Positions 1 through 9,327 of a DNA stretch of 64,000 nucleotides are shown piece by piece. The DNA is from Photobacterium atrarenae (GTDB lineage Bacteria > Pseudomonadota > Gammaproteobacteria > Enterobacterales > Vibrionaceae), in NCBI RefSeq assembly GCF_024380015.1, contig NZ_CP101508.1, forward strand, positions 3,348,902-3,412,901. Reading direction: 5' to 3'. Below the pieces are notes generated by a model. That model was not told the origin of the DNA. It did not search any database and saw only the letters and a program-made list of their open reading frames with translations. A program made the position numbers and the translations under genes. The stretch's first letter is position 1. The number at the start of each line of letters is the position of its first letter.

Positions 1-33
1 TAAACCATGCATTTTGGAAAAGTTGATCTGCAT
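1..33 (-). CDS. dapF: Diaminopimelate epimerase, 5' end only
   Basis: Only the first 11 codons lie in the window, read on the minus strand from an ATG at 31-33 to the window edge. They encode MQINFSKMHGL, which matches the conserved DapF N-terminus (F-S-K-M-H-G-L). DapF converts LL- to meso-diaminopimelate in the lysine and peptidoglycan pathway. The start lies 14 bases after the lysA stop on the same strand, so the two are probably co-transcribed, which is the usual lysA-dapF order in Vibrionaceae. Confidence 0.85.
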   Translation of the reverse strand, partial: MQINFSKMHGL

Positions 34-47
34 GAAGTCCGTTCTCG

Positions 48-1301
48 TTATTGCGGTAAGATATGCTCAGACTGCCACAACTGCGCCAGGGTTTCACGCT
101 CGCGCACCAGATGGCTTTGTTCGCCATCGACCATCACTTCAGCCGGCCGGACCCGGGTATTGTAGTTGGACGCCATCACAAACCCATACGCCCCGGCCGA
201 ACGCACCGCCAGCAGATCCCCTTCCGCCAGACACAAGCTACGATCTTTGCCGATGAAATCCCCGGTCTCGCAGATCGGGCCGACAAAATCATAAATCACA
301 GCCGCCCCTTCGCGCGGGCTGACCGGGATAATATCCTGCCAGGCCTGATACAGGGTCGGGCGGATCAGATCGTTCATCGCCGCATCGACAATGGCAAAAT
401 TCTTGTGCTCAGTGTGCTTGAGGTATTCCACCCGGGTCAGCATCACCCCGGCATTGGCGGCAATCGCCCGGCCCGGTTCGAAAATCAACTCCAGTTGCGG
501 GTGATCCGTCAGACGGGCCAGCAGGGCCGAGGCATAGGCCGCCGGCTCCGGCGGTTGCTCGCTGCTGTAGGTCACGCCCAGGCCGCCGCCGACATCCAGA
601 TGGTCAATTTCAATCCCTTCGGCCTTGAGGGTATCAATCAGCGCCAGCAGGCGATCGGTGGCATCGATGAAAGGATCCAGCGCCGTCAGCTGTGAGCCGA
701 TATGGCAGTCCATCCCGGTGACTTTGAGGTGCGGCAGGCTATGCGCCAGGCGGTAGACTTCCGGCGCACGCTCAAAGGCAATCCCGAACTTGTTATCCCG
801 CAGGCCGGTGGAGATATACGGGTGGGTCTGGGCATCCACATCCGGGTTGATCCGCAGGGATACCGGGGCCACTTTGCCCAGCTCGCCCGCGACCTCGTTG
901 AGGCGGATCAGCTCCGGCTCCGATTCGACATTGAAGCACTTAATGCCCAGCGCTAGGGCTCGTTTCATTTCCGCCGCGGTTTTACCGACGCCGGAGAACA
1001 CCACCTTGGCCGGATCGCCGCCGGCGGCGATCACCCGCTCCAACTCGCCCTGGGAGACGATATCAAACCCGGAGCCCAGCCGGGCCAGGACATTCAGCAC
1101 CCCGATATTCGAGTTCGCCTTCACGGCATAACAAATCAAGTGCGGGTGATCCGCAACCGCCTGATCAAAAGCCCGCCAGTGACGCTCAAGCGTCGCCCGT
1201 GAATACACATAGAGGGGCGTGCCATAGCGCTCAGCCAGTTCGCTCAGCGCGACCTCTTCAGCCCATAGCTGGCCGTCTTGCTGGTAATTAAAATAGTCCA
1301 A
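48..1301 (-). CDS. lysA: Diaminopimelate decarboxylase
   Basis: This PLP enzyme of fold type III decarboxylates meso-diaminopimelate to L-lysine, the last step of lysine synthesis. The 417 residues are normal for the family. The PLP lysine is visible in CYAVKAN (about residue 61), followed by HIGSQ, the glycine loop GGGLGVTY, EPGRAI and the substrate-site CETGDF. It follows the small lipoprotein gene lptM at a short distance and precedes dapF, forming an lptM-lysA-dapF unit on the minus strand. Nothing is missing or truncated. Identification rests on motifs, length and context together. Confidence 0.96.
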   Translation of the reverse strand: MDYFNYQQDGQLWAEEVALSELAERYGTPLYVYSRATLERHWRAFDQAVADHPHLICYAVKANSNIGVLNVLARLGSGFDIVSQGELERVIAAGGDPAKVVFSGVGKTAAEMKRALALGIKCFNVESEPELIRLNEVAGELGKVAPVSLRINPDVDAQTHPYISTGLRDNKFGIAFERAPEVYRLAHSLPHLKVTGMDCHIGSQLTALDPFIDATDRLLALIDTLKAEGIEIDHLDVGGGLGVTYSSEQPPEPAAYASALLARLTDHPQLELIFEPGRAIAANAGVMLTRVEYLKHTEHKNFAIVDAAMNDLIRPTLYQAWQDIIPVSPREGAAVIYDFVGPICETGDFIGKDRSLCLAEGDLLAVRSAGAYGFVMASNYNTRVRPAEVMVDGEQSHLVRERETLAQLWQSEHILPQ

Positions 1302-1331
1302 TGTTGTCTCTTCCCTGTCTGATCGCAGTGT

Positions 1332-1448
1332 TTACGGTTGCTGTTGTTGCTGCTCTGAGTCATCCGGCATGTATAACGGACCGCTTTGACCGCAGCCGGT
1401 GAGAGCCAGGATCCCCAGAACAAAAATCGCCAATAAACCTTTACGCAT
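1332..1448 (-). CDS. lptM: Small LPS-assembly-associated lipoprotein LptM (YifL-type)
   Basis: A 38-residue ORF starts at the ATG 1446-1448. It has a lysine/arginine n-region, a hydrophobic core and the lipobox L-T-G-C with the acylated cysteine at position 19. After it comes CGQSGPLYMP, the signature of the YifL/LptM family, then a polar tail rich in glutamine. In E. coli the protein is an outer-membrane lipoprotein that associates with the LptD/E LPS translocon. Its place between cyaY (divergent) and lysA (same strand) is the conserved position of the gene. Confidence 0.88.
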   Translation of the reverse strand: MRKGLLAIFVLGILALTGCGQSGPLYMPDDSEQQQQQP

Positions 1449-1526
1449 GTTTCAAAGCCAGTGATTATCATTTCAATGCCCTCTATAATCGCACCAACAC
1501 TCGGAAAAGCAATAGGACGCAATGGG

Positions 1527-1838
1527 ATGAACGATACAGAATTTCATAAGCTGGCCGATGAAGTGCTAATGCACATCGAAGAAGGCATCGATCAGTCCGG
1601 TGCCGACATCGAATACGAGACGACGGGCAACGTACTGACATTGGAATTTGAAAACCGCAGCCAAATCGTAATTAACCGCCAGGAGCCGCTGCATGAAATC
1701 TGGCTGGCCTCCAAATCCGGCGGCTATCACTTCAAATATCAAAACGGCGAATGGCGCTGCACCCGCAGCGGCAACGAGCTGATTGCCCTGGTCAAACAGG
1801 AGTGCTCACTGCACGCTGAAGAGCCGGTCAGCTGGTAG
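1527..1838 (+). CDS. cyaY: Iron-sulfur assembly protein CyaY (frataxin)
   Basis: This is the bacterial frataxin, an iron-binding modulator of IscS-dependent Fe-S cluster assembly in the cytosol. I chose the ATG at 1527, preceded by AGGACG, giving 103 residues and the family start MNDTEFHKLAD; an upstream in-frame ATG at 1461 would add an untypical extension. The acidic first helix (DEVLMHIEEGID) that carries iron, the strand VLTLEFENRSQIVINRQ and the motif HEIWLASKSGGYHF are all present. It is divergent from lptM-lysA and ends at a terminator shared with convergent cyaA. Confidence 0.94.
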   Translation: MNDTEFHKLADEVLMHIEEGIDQSGADIEYETTGNVLTLEFENRSQIVINRQEPLHEIWLASKSGGYHFKYQNGEWRCTRSGNELIALVKQECSLHAEEPVSW

Positions 1839-1862
1839 ATCCCGAGCAAATCCCTGAACAAC

Positions 1863-1891
1863 AAAAAGCGAGAGCCCGGCTCTCGCTTTTT
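1863..1891. terminator. Bidirectional Rho-independent terminator between cyaY and cyaA
   Basis: A perfect 12-bp stem (AAAAAGCGAGAG paired with CTCTCGCTTTTT) with a five-base loop lies between two convergent genes, with A and T runs on its two sides. It can stop transcription from both directions. Confidence 0.85.
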
Positions 1892-1905
1892 GTTTCTCTC
1901 AGGCT

Positions 1906-4485
1906 TTATCCCAGCTGGCGGGACGACGCCGGCATCGTCATCATCTCCGGGGCCGCCTGGCTCTCCGGACGACGCGCGGGCTGCTGGCCCCCTTTGAACG
2001 GGATCACCTGGGGCTCCCCGCCGTCGTTATGGACGATGTCATAGAACTGCGGCAGGTTAAAATTAATAAAGTTGGCACTGTAGCTAAAGCGATCCTGGGC
2101 CGAGGTATAGAACCGGTTTACCCCGTGCACCATCTCGTCCTTATCGCCGCAGCACTGGCGATACACTTCCACCCGGTTGGCTTCATCAAGAATATAGATG
2201 TTATAGCCGCTGTCGCAGTCTTCGAAGAAGAACTGGATCAGCCCTTCACTGGCGTAGGCGTCGACGATTTCCGGCGGGTGCGGTTCATCGGTTTTACCCA
2301 TCACCAGGTTGGCCGAGCCAAACAGCTTGTTGGTCGAGATACAGCTATAGAAATCGACCGAATTCTCCAGCTTCTGCACCGATACCCCGCGGCGCTCGAA
2401 AAACAGGCCGTGGGTCTGTTCACCAATCCGGATCGCTTTGAAGCGGCGGCGCTTCTCCTGCTCGACCGGTTTCAGCCGCAGCTCGATACATTCGGCCACC
2501 AGTTGGTAAACCAGGTTACGGATCAGGCCGCGCATGTGCTTGCTGTAACAGAACACATCCACCGATTCCGGCGGAATCGCATCTTGGTGCATCTTGCCCA
2601 GCACCGTCTTGAGCGCATCCAGCATTGCATTCTCGCCGCTGAAGTTGAGGGTTCTCACCTCATTCCAGGAATTGCGATACACCAAGTCGACACTGCCGAC
2701 CAGGCAGGTTTGATCCACGCCGTAGCTGAAGATATCGGTATTTTTAAAGTCAAACTTCACCGCACGGTTTTTCAGCGCCGTGGTCGGGTCATTTTCCAGG
2801 TTGATAAACAGGCCCAACTGGCGGATCTCACACGGACTCGACAGCGCCTGCAGACTCGGCTGCGGCCGGCGGATCGGGAAAGTATTGCGAATGTCACTGA
2901 CCAGCTGATACAGCTTATCAAGGTCCAGCGCCGCATCCCGCACCACGGTATGCAAGCAGGTCGATTCGGTCAGCAGGCCGTTGAAATAGGCCCACGCCAC
3001 CAGCTTGCTCAGGTAGCGGTTATGCTCCAGCGACGGCTGGCCGAGGATCGCATAAGGGTCGAGCGAGTGCTTGTAGAGATACCAGCCCGCGGCATTGGTT
3101 CGCCCGGCCGGGACCTGGATCAGGGTCAGGTCAGATTCATGCAAATCCGGCGAGATCTGCGGGTTGAGCAAAGTGACTTTGCCCGGCAGCACCTCGAACG
3201 CCGCGTACAGCTTGCGGGCCAGGATGCTGATATCTTCCGGGCTGATCGCCGAGGTGATGTTATTGCGCCGGGCAAAGCGGATCAGGTTGCGATAGCTCAG
3301 CATCAGCGCATCAAGTAGCTCGTTGTGGGCTCGCTTGACCTGCTCGACCTTCCAGTTACGGCGGTTGTCCAGCTCCTGCAACACCGGTTGCGGCCACTGC
3401 CAGCCCCCGGTCAGCTCTTCGAGCACAGCGCGGCGCCAGGGCACCGAGCCCAGCGACGGCTCGCGGGTCAGTTTTTCATGGGTTTTGAGATAGAAACAGC
3501 GCCGAACCAGATCCAACCGGCGATGGTCATTGATCCGTTCGAGATAACGGGTCACCTTCTCCAGCATCAGGAAGTAGGCATCCATACAGTATTCGGTGCG
3601 ATCTTCGGCGAAGAAGCGCCGCTTGGCATCTAAGCTCAGCAGCTGGGTATGCGGGTATTCCCACGAGTAGGCTTCAAGCAAAATCGCCTTGAGCACCGAC
3701 TTATACGGCGAGTCGATACTTTTATACAACTGCCACAGGCTGGAGCCGAAGTATTCCTCGGCCGGGATCCGGCTCAAACCACCAAAATCAATCCACTCAT
3801 CACGACGGATATACCCGTTGCTTTCCAGGTAATGGAGATAGTCGTCGTAACACTCCTCCATCTCCGGCGGCACCATGTACCACAGCAGGCGCTGGCCGGC
3901 GAGCTGGACCGCCGAGCGGTAGAACTCATCGAGCAGCAGCAAATGCTGGCTGGAGCCACAGTTATCGCCGGTCATGGCTTCTGAGAAGTTGTCGCGGAAA
4001 CGATTTTGATCAATCAGGAAGAAATTGGCTTCGACGCCCTGGGCCATCGCCCATTCAGACACCAGCGCGCACTTGCTCTCGAGCGCCTCGCGCCCTTCGG
4101 CAGACAGATCGGCGCGAATACAGACCCAGATATCGAGATCGCTGGTCAGGCTCTGGCCCAGCGACGAGGTGCTGCCCATGGCATAGAGACCGAGGATCGG
4201 CGCAGCCGACGCGGCCAGTTCCGGAGGAGCAATGGTGGTTTGATGAGTCAGGCCACAATCATCAATAAACTGCTGCTGCGCATCAGACACAGTAAAATCG
4301 GCAATCCCGACCGGCACCGCCTGATCAACATAGCCAGGCACAGCCGGATGATTGTAATGCAGCAGCGCAGTCAGCAAATTAAACACCTGCTCGGATGGGG
4401 CCGTCATGGCCGCACGAGCACGTTCCAGCCGGAGCTGGTTAAGCTGATCCAGTCTGCGTTTTAGTGTCTCGATAAAATTGTGCAA
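1906..4485 (-). CDS. cyaA: Class I adenylate cyclase
   Basis: CyaA makes cAMP from ATP for the CRP regulon. The protein is about 859 residues, normal for the enterobacterial/vibrio class I enzyme. The catalytic N-terminal half carries the nucleotidyltransferase signature GSTSSLGQS...SDLDIW (about residues 104-120), with the two metal aspartates in DLD. The C-terminal half is the regulatory region. I place the start at the TTG at 4483-4485, preceded by GGAAG; it yields MHNFIETLKRRLDQLNQLR, like other family members. An in-frame TTG at 4522-4524 would add 13 untypical residues and has no good ribosome site. A TTG start is also used by E. coli cyaA, where it limits translation. The upstream region holds a CRP-type site. 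Confidence 0.95.
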   Translation of the reverse strand: MHNFIETLKRRLDQLNQLRLERARAAMTAPSEQVFNLLTALLHYNHPAVPGYVDQAVPVGIADFTVSDAQQQFIDDCGLTHQTTIAPPELAASAAPILGLYAMGSTSSLGQSLTSDLDIWVCIRADLSAEGREALESKCALVSEWAMAQGVEANFFLIDQNRFRDNFSEAMTGDNCGSSQHLLLLDEFYRSAVQLAGQRLLWYMVPPEMEECYDDYLHYLESNGYIRRDEWIDFGGLSRIPAEEYFGSSLWQLYKSIDSPYKSVLKAILLEAYSWEYPHTQLLSLDAKRRFFAEDRTEYCMDAYFLMLEKVTRYLERINDHRRLDLVRRCFYLKTHEKLTREPSLGSVPWRRAVLEELTGGWQWPQPVLQELDNRRNWKVEQVKRAHNELLDALMLSYRNLIRFARRNNITSAISPEDISILARKLYAAFEVLPGKVTLLNPQISPDLHESDLTLIQVPAGRTNAAGWYLYKHSLDPYAILGQPSLEHNRYLSKLVAWAYFNGLLTESTCLHTVVRDAALDLDKLYQLVSDIRNTFPIRRPQPSLQALSSPCEIRQLGLFINLENDPTTALKNRAVKFDFKNTDIFSYGVDQTCLVGSVDLVYRNSWNEVRTLNFSGENAMLDALKTVLGKMHQDAIPPESVDVFCYSKHMRGLIRNLVYQLVAECIELRLKPVEQEKRRRFKAIRIGEQTHGLFFERRGVSVQKLENSVDFYSCISTNKLFGSANLVMGKTDEPHPPEIVDAYASEGLIQFFFEDCDSGYNIYILDEANRVEVYRQCCGDKDEMVHGVNRFYTSAQDRFSYSANFINFNLPQFYDIVHNDGGEPQVIPFKGGQQPARRPESQAAPEMMTMPASSRQLG

Positions 4486-4899
4486 ATTACTCTTCCAAGA
4501 GCTGCCAGCTTGAGAGCGGCCCAAATCTTGTCATTCGTCATGCAGCACTGGGCTACACCGGAGCAAAAACGTGATCAATCTAACAGTTTTTACTTTGACC
4601 GTAAAGATAGTGTCAGATTATGACAGCTTATGAATGGTATGCCGACTGATCTCATGCCTGCCAGGCCCATCCGTAACCCTGACTCATCCTCAACTTAGCC
4701 CAAACTCACTAAACCGCCAGTGACAGGATTGTCATGAATTCGACGCAGTGATCTTATGTGACAAATATCACATTAATTAAAACCAATGGCAAGACAATAC
4801 TGCGCCACCGCACTGAGCCACAGATACGAATTACCATCACTTTCAAGGAGTGATACGATAGTCTGATACCCTAGAAAATGATGATATGGACCTGATTCT
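4486..4899. promoter_or_regulatory. Divergent control region between cyaA and hemC
   Basis: These 414 bases hold no gene. They contain a CRP-type operator (4757-4772). For hemC there is a possible promoter with -35 TTACCA (4831-4836), a 17-base spacer and -10 TACGAT (4854-4859). A possible minus-strand promoter for cyaA (TTTACG, 17 bases, TAGATT) can be read near 4580-4610. The promoter assignments are by eye and weak; the CRP site is strong. Confidence 0.5.
4757..4772. promoter_or_regulatory. CRP (cAMP receptor protein) operator
   Basis: The sequence TGTGACAAATATCACA has both CRP half-sites exact (TGTGA-N6-TCACA), within a wider palindrome ATGTGACAAATATCACAT. It lies about 270 bp upstream of the cyaA start and 130 bp upstream of hemC. 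In E. coli, CRP-cAMP represses cyaA, so feedback control of cyaA is likely; an effect on hemC is possible. Confidence 0.8.
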
Positions 4900-5832
4900 A
4901 TGAGTGATAAACCGATCCGGATTGCCACCCGCAAAAGTCCGCTGGCCATGTGGCAAGCCGAATTTGTCAAAGATGCCCTGGAGCAGGCACATCCGGGACT
5001 GAGCGTCGAGCTGGTCCCGATGGTCACCAAAGGCGACGTCATCCTGGATACCCCGCTGGCCAAAGTCGGTGGTAAAGGTTTGTTCGTGAAAGAACTGGAA
5101 GTGGCCATGCTCGAAGGCCGGGCAGATATTGCGGTCCACTCGATGAAAGACGTCCCGGTCGACTTCCCGGAGGGTCTGGGCCTGGTCACCATTTGCGAGC
5201 GTGAAGATCCGCGTGACGCATTTGTCTCCAACCACTACGACAACATTGCCGATCTGCCGGCCGGTGCCGTCGTCGGCACCTCCAGCCTACGCCGCCAGTG
5301 TCAGCTACGCGCCCAGCGCCCGGATCTGGTGGTCAAAGATCTGCGCGGCAACGTCAACACCCGGCTGAGAAAGCTCGATGACGGCGAGTTTGATGCCATC
5401 ATCCTGGCCTGCGCCGGCCTGATGCGCCTGAAAATGCACGACCGCATCCGCAGCGCCATTGCACCGGAAACCAGCCTGCCAGCCGTCGGTCAGGGCGCGG
5501 TAGGCATTGAATGCCGACTCGACGACACGCGCGTCCGCACCTTGCTCGATGCCCTTAACCATACCCCAACTGCCACCCGCGTATTGTGCGAGCGGGCGAT
5601 GAACAACCGCCTGCAAGGCGGCTGTCAGGTCCCAATCGGCAGCTATTCAGAACTGGAAGGCGATCAGATTTGGCTTCGTGCCCTGGTGGGCGAGCCGGAC
5701 GGCAGCAAAATTGTCCGGGGCGAGATCCGTGGCCCTGTCGCCGATGCCGAAGCTCTCGGCACTGAGCTGGCGAACCAACTGCTCGCCCAAGGCGCCAAAG
5801 AAATTCTGGAAGCGTTATACGGCGACGACTAA
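4900..5832 (+). CDS. hemC: Hydroxymethylbilane synthase (porphobilinogen deaminase)
   Basis: HemC condenses four porphobilinogen molecules into hydroxymethylbilane. The 310 residues fit the family. Visible signatures are [11 protein letters not shown] at the N-terminus, HSMKDVP, the arginine-rich [13 protein letters not shown], and the cofactor-attachment cysteine in LQGGCQVP at residue 242. It is the first gene of a tight hemC-hemD-hemX-hemY operon; its stop overlaps the hemD start (TAATG). The ribosome site ahead of the ATG (GGACC) is weak. It is divergent from cyaA, as in E. coli. Confidence 0.97.
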   Translation: MSDKPIRIATRKSPLAMWQAEFVKDALEQAHPGLSVELVPMVTKGDVILDTPLAKVGGKGLFVKELEVAMLEGRADIAVHSMKDVPVDFPEGLGLVTICEREDPRDAFVSNHYDNIADLPAGAVVGTSSLRRQCQLRAQRPDLVVKDLRGNVNTRLRKLDDGEFDAIILACAGLMRLKMHDRIRSAIAPETSLPAVGQGAVGIECRLDDTRVRTLLDALNHTPTATRVLCERAMNNRLQGGCQVPIGSYSELEGDQIWLRALVGEPDGSKIVRGEIRGPVADAEALGTELANQLLAQGAKEILEALYGDD

Positions 5833-6587
5833 TGACGATCCTGATCACCCGCCCGGCCCCGGAAGGCAACGCGCTGGCCCAACAGCTCAACGCGGCGGGG
5901 ATCCATGCCATTGCCCAGCCCCTGCTCGAGATCATCCCGGGAGATGAGCTGTCAACACTCCAATCCCGGCTCGAGCACCTGCAATCTGGCGATGTTCTGA
6001 TTGCGGTCAGTGCGCATGCAGTAGATCTGGCGCACAATTCCTTGCGCTCGCAAGGTGCCAGCTGGCCAAAAAACGTGCATTATATGGCCGTTGGAGACAA
6101 AACGGCTGCCCGGCTTTCGGCATGCAGCGGCCAAGCGGCCCTGTCTCCCGAAACCCGCAACGACAGCGAAGGATTGCTGGCCCTCCCTGCCCTGGCGCAG
6201 GTCCATGGCCGCCGCATCCTGATCTTGCGCGGGAACGGCGGCCGCGAGTTGATAGCCCAAACCCTGCAACAGCGTGGGGCCGAGGTGGATTACTGCGAAA
6301 CTTACCAACGCCGCCTGCTGCCGCTGGATGGCGCAGCACTGTGCCAGGCATGGCAGGCGCAACAGGTTTCGTCCATAGTGATCACCAGTAGCGAGCAACT
6401 GGCATATCTATATCGTTTGGTTCCAGAACATGACAAGGCTTGGTTTCTGCAGCGACACCTTTTCGTACCAAGCCAACGCATTGCTGAGCAAGCCAACGCG
6501 CTTGGTTTCAGCACTGTTTCCACGGTGGGAAGCGCGGCGAACCGCCAGCTTTTTACAACCCTAAGCAAGATAGGCACGATGGGATAA
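5832..6587 (+). CDS. hemD: Uroporphyrinogen-III synthase
   Basis: HemD closes and inverts ring D of hydroxymethylbilane to give uroporphyrinogen III. The 251-residue protein begins ILITRPAPEGNALAQQL, the usual HemD start, and contains the weakly conserved pattern of the family, including VITSSEQ (residues near 185-191). Sequence conservation in HemD is low, so the call leans on its overlap with hemC (one base) and on hemX following five bases later. Confidence 0.93.
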   Translation: MTILITRPAPEGNALAQQLNAAGIHAIAQPLLEIIPGDELSTLQSRLEHLQSGDVLIAVSAHAVDLAHNSLRSQGASWPKNVHYMAVGDKTAARLSACSGQAALSPETRNDSEGLLALPALAQVHGRRILILRGNGGRELIAQTLQQRGAEVDYCETYQRRLLPLDGAALCQAWQAQQVSSIVITSSEQLAYLYRLVPEHDKAWFLQRHLFVPSQRIAEQANALGFSTVSTVGSAANRQLFTTLSKIGTMG

Positions 6588-6592
6588 ATCGG

Positions 6593-7798
6593 ATGACTGA
6601 TAAAAAAAGCAATAATGAAAACCCTGCAGAGAAAAAACAATCAGCAGCGGTAAACGCAACGGACAAGCCAGGTCAATCAAGTGCCCCAACCCAAGCACCT
6701 GACACCCAAACTGCCAAGGATAAGGCAGATCAGGCGAAGACTCCTCCCCCGGCCCAGCCCGCCGAAGCCAAAGGCGGCAGCAAAATGGGTGCCATTGCCA
6801 TTGCCCTGGTGATCGCGCTCGGTGCCGGCCTGTACTACCACGGCCACCAGCAGACTCTGACCCAAAACGCCAAAATGGCCGCACTGGAGCTCCAGCTGGC
6901 CAACCTGAAAGGCGAGCTGAAAGACAACATTTCTGCCAGCCAGCAAGCGACCCTGAACAAAGTCGAGAGCAGCCTGCAGCGCACCGACGTATCGCTGTCG
7001 CAGCAAAACAAATCGATCTCCAGCCTGCAAATGGCCCTGTCGGAAATGAAAGGCCGCCGTCCGAACGACTGGCTGCTGGCCGAAGCCGACTACCTGGTGA
7101 AAATGGCCGGCCGCAAGCTATGGCTGGAGCATGACACCGCCAGCGCAACAATTTTGCTGGAATCGGCCGATCACCGGATTGCCGAGCTGAACGATCCAAG
7201 CCTGACCCCGATCCGCGAAGCGATGCACAGCGATATCACGGCGCTGAAAGCCGTGGCCCGGATTGACCGCGACGGCCTGGTCCTGCGCCTGACCAGCCTG
7301 CAGGAAGCCGTCCCGGCACTGCCGCTGGCCAATGCCGTGATGGCCGAAGTGATCCCACAGGAGACCGCCACGGTGTCCGACTCTGTGGATGACTGGAAAG
7401 CCAACCTGATGACTTCGCTGAAAAACTTCAGCGAGCACTTTGTCACCTACCGCACCCGTGACGGCAGCGTGATCCCACTGCTGTCACCGAAGCAGGACTT
7501 CTACCTGCAGGAAAACATCAAATCCAAGCTCGAGACCGCGATCAAGGCTGTCTACCGCGAGCAGGGCGATCTGTACCGCAAATCGCTGCTGATGGCCAAA
7601 GACTGGGCTGAGCAGTTCTACGATATGGAAGATCCGGCAGCCCAGAGCTTCGTCAAGACGTTAGACGCCCTGGCCCAGGAAACCGTCGAAGCCAGCTATC
7701 CGAACAAGCTGAAATCACAACCTCTGCTGACCCAGGCGATTGGCGAACGCGTGCGCCAGCAAGTGAAACCCCTGAGCACTGAGGAGAATCCGGCATGA
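6593..7798 (+). CDS. hemX: HemX-like single-pass membrane protein
   Basis: The 401-residue protein is the third gene of the hem operon. It has an N-terminal cytoplasmic tail of about 60 residues rich in Ala, Gln, Lys and Pro, one membrane helix at about 64-84 (GAIAIALVIALGAGLYY), then a long coiled-coil and helical periplasmic part. This is the architecture of the HemX family, which was once called uroporphyrin-III C-methyltransferase; it lacks any SAM-binding motif, so I do not assign that activity. Its function is not settled. Its last four bases overlap the hemY start (ATGA), implying translational coupling. Confidence 0.88.
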   Translation: MTDKKSNNENPAEKKQSAAVNATDKPGQSSAPTQAPDTQTAKDKADQAKTPPPAQPAEAKGGSKMGAIAIALVIALGAGLYYHGHQQTLTQNAKMAALELQLANLKGELKDNISASQQATLNKVESSLQRTDVSLSQQNKSISSLQMALSEMKGRRPNDWLLAEADYLVKMAGRKLWLEHDTASATILLESADHRIAELNDPSLTPIREAMHSDITALKAVARIDRDGLVLRLTSLQEAVPALPLANAVMAEVIPQETATVSDSVDDWKANLMTSLKNFSEHFVTYRTRDGSVIPLLSPKQDFYLQENIKSKLETAIKAVYREQGDLYRKSLLMAKDWAEQFYDMEDPAAQSFVKTLDALAQETVEASYPNKLKSQPLLTQAIGERVRQQVKPLSTEENPA

Positions 7799-8982
7799 TC
7801 AAACTGTTACTCCTGGTCGCGGCCCTGATCGCCGGGATTGTCGCCGGACCGATGCTGGCCGGCAACCAAGGCTATGTGCTGATTTCCGTCGCCAACCAGA
7901 CGCTGGAAATGAGCCTGACCACCCTGATGCTGCTGGTGATTGTGCTGTTCGGGCTGTTCTTCCTGCTGGAAACCCTGCTCAAACGCCTGCTTTCTGTCAG
8001 CAGCTCTACCCGCGGCTGGCTGTCCGGCCGCAAACGCCGCAATGCCCGCCGCCAGACGGCAGACGGCCTGGTGAAAGTGATCGAAGGGGACTGGAAGCAC
8101 GCCGAAAAACTGGTGGTCAAGGCAGCCAAGCACAGCGATGCGCCATTGCTCAATTACCTGGCTGCTGCTGAAGCGGCACAAAGCCAGGGCGATAGCAGCC
8201 AGCGCGACGAGTACCTGCGTCTGGCAGCGGAAGTCGACAACCAGAGCCTGGCCCTGGCCCTGACCCGTGCCAAACTGCTGTGCCGTCAGGAGCAATACGA
8301 GCAGGCGGTAGCCACCTTGCAGGATCTTCGCCATGAACACAGCCGTAACCCGGTGGTACTGAACCTGCTGAAAGCCTGTTACCTCAAGCTGGAAGACTGG
8401 AAACCGTTGCTGGCCCTGCTGCCGCATCTGGAAAAACAGGGGTTGGTTGATACGGCAGAAGCCGACCAGTTGCGGATCCAAGCCGAGTGCGGCCTGATGC
8501 GCCATATCACCCAGCAAAACGGCAGCGACGGCCTGATGGGTCACTGGAACAGCCTGAGCCGCAAGGACAAGCAGCGTCCGGAGCTGATCGCCTGTTTCGT
8601 CAAACTGATGAGCAGCCACAGCGCCGACAGCGAAGCCTATACCGTGTTGCGTGATGCGCTGAAGAAAAACAACGATGGAGATCTGATTGAGCTGGTCCCG
8701 GCCCTGAACCTGGCCGATTACCACCCGGCAATTGTCCGCCTGCAGGATCTGCTACGCTATGACAGCAGCAACCCGAGCACCCACAGTGCGCTGGGCCAGT
8801 TGCTGATGCGTGAAGGCAAATGGGAAGAAGCCAAAACCCACTTCGAGAAAGCCATTGAGCTGCGCCCGAACGTGGAAGATTACGGCCACCTGGTCGAGGT
8901 ACTGGAAAAGCTCAACGACAGCCAGGGCGCCGCGGACTTATCCCGTCAGGCATTGACACTCGCTCTACCTGCCAAAAATTAA
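7795..8982 (+). CDS. hemY: HemY membrane protein with TPR repeats
   Basis: This 395-residue protein has two hydrophobic segments in the first 70 residues (about 2-22 and 40-62), then a basic stretch and TPR-like helical repeats, clearest near the C-terminus (ALGQLLMREGKWEEAKTHF). This is the HemY domain plus TPR layout of the gammaproteobacterial protein. It is not the protoporphyrinogen oxidase called HemY in Bacillus. The role in haem synthesis is inferred mostly from the conserved hemCDXY operon. The gene is closed by a good terminator. Confidence 0.9.
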   Translation: MIKLLLLVAALIAGIVAGPMLAGNQGYVLISVANQTLEMSLTTLMLLVIVLFGLFFLLETLLKRLLSVSSSTRGWLSGRKRRNARRQTADGLVKVIEGDWKHAEKLVVKAAKHSDAPLLNYLAAAEAAQSQGDSSQRDEYLRLAAEVDNQSLALALTRAKLLCRQEQYEQAVATLQDLRHEHSRNPVVLNLLKACYLKLEDWKPLLALLPHLEKQGLVDTAEADQLRIQAECGLMRHITQQNGSDGLMGHWNSLSRKDKQRPELIACFVKLMSSHSADSEAYTVLRDALKKNNDGDLIELVPALNLADYHPAIVRLQDLLRYDSSNPSTHSALGQLLMREGKWEEAKTHFEKAIELRPNVEDYGHLVEVLEKLNDSQGAADLSRQALTLALPAKN

Positions 8983-9010
8983 CAAAATAACAACATAATA
9001 TTTTGTCACA

Positions 9011-9036
9011 AAAAGCACCCGTCCGGGTGCTTTTTT
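9011..9036 (+). terminator. Rho-independent terminator of the hemCDXY operon
   Basis: AAAAGCACCCG pairs perfectly with CGGGTGCTTTT across a two-base gap and is followed by a T run. It lies 28 bases after the hemY stop. Confidence 0.88.
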
Positions 9037-9184
9037 ATACCAATTTACAAGGGAATATATTCCAAAATCCAATATATTGTTTCCAGGTGTTAACAGCTAT
9101 TTCATCTTATAACTACCCCATTGCTAGCATAATGTAAAAGTTATTCAATAGCGGCTCTCATTGCGAACAGATGGATAACGAACG

Positions 9185-9274
9185 ATGGATATGCTTCCTT
9201 GGTTAATCGTATCTGGCATTATCGTTTCGGTGATCACCTGTCTGATGACAGCAGTCCTGATCAAAGAATCGTAA
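9185..9274 (+). CDS. Candidate small single-pass membrane protein, 29 residues
   Basis: An ATG at 9185 opens a 29-codon frame. The peptide is hydrophobic from residue 4 to 25 (LPWLIVSGIIVSVITC...MTAVLIK) and ends in KES, so it would form one membrane helix. It stands alone between two terminators, 148 bases after the hem terminator and 53 bases before the next one, the layout of an independent short transcript. The ribosome site is poor and I do not recognise the sequence. The isolation between terminators is the main argument that it is real; it could instead be part of a small RNA. Confidence 0.42.
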   Translation: MDMLPWLIVSGIIVSVITCLMTAVLIKES

Positions 9275-9327
9275 GTTGCCTGGATACCATACCAGACTGA
9301 ATCCATGCACCATCAGACTGGTATCAT

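Noticed and set aside
2029..3318. A 429-codon plus-strand frame opposite cyaA
   Set aside because: It is the antisense shadow of a well-conserved gene, as expected in a GC-rich genome; the His/Arg/Gln-rich product has no known motif.
6593..7798. Naming HemX a uroporphyrinogen-III C-methyltransferase
   Set aside because: There is no SAM-binding or methyltransferase motif; the name is inherited from old annotation.
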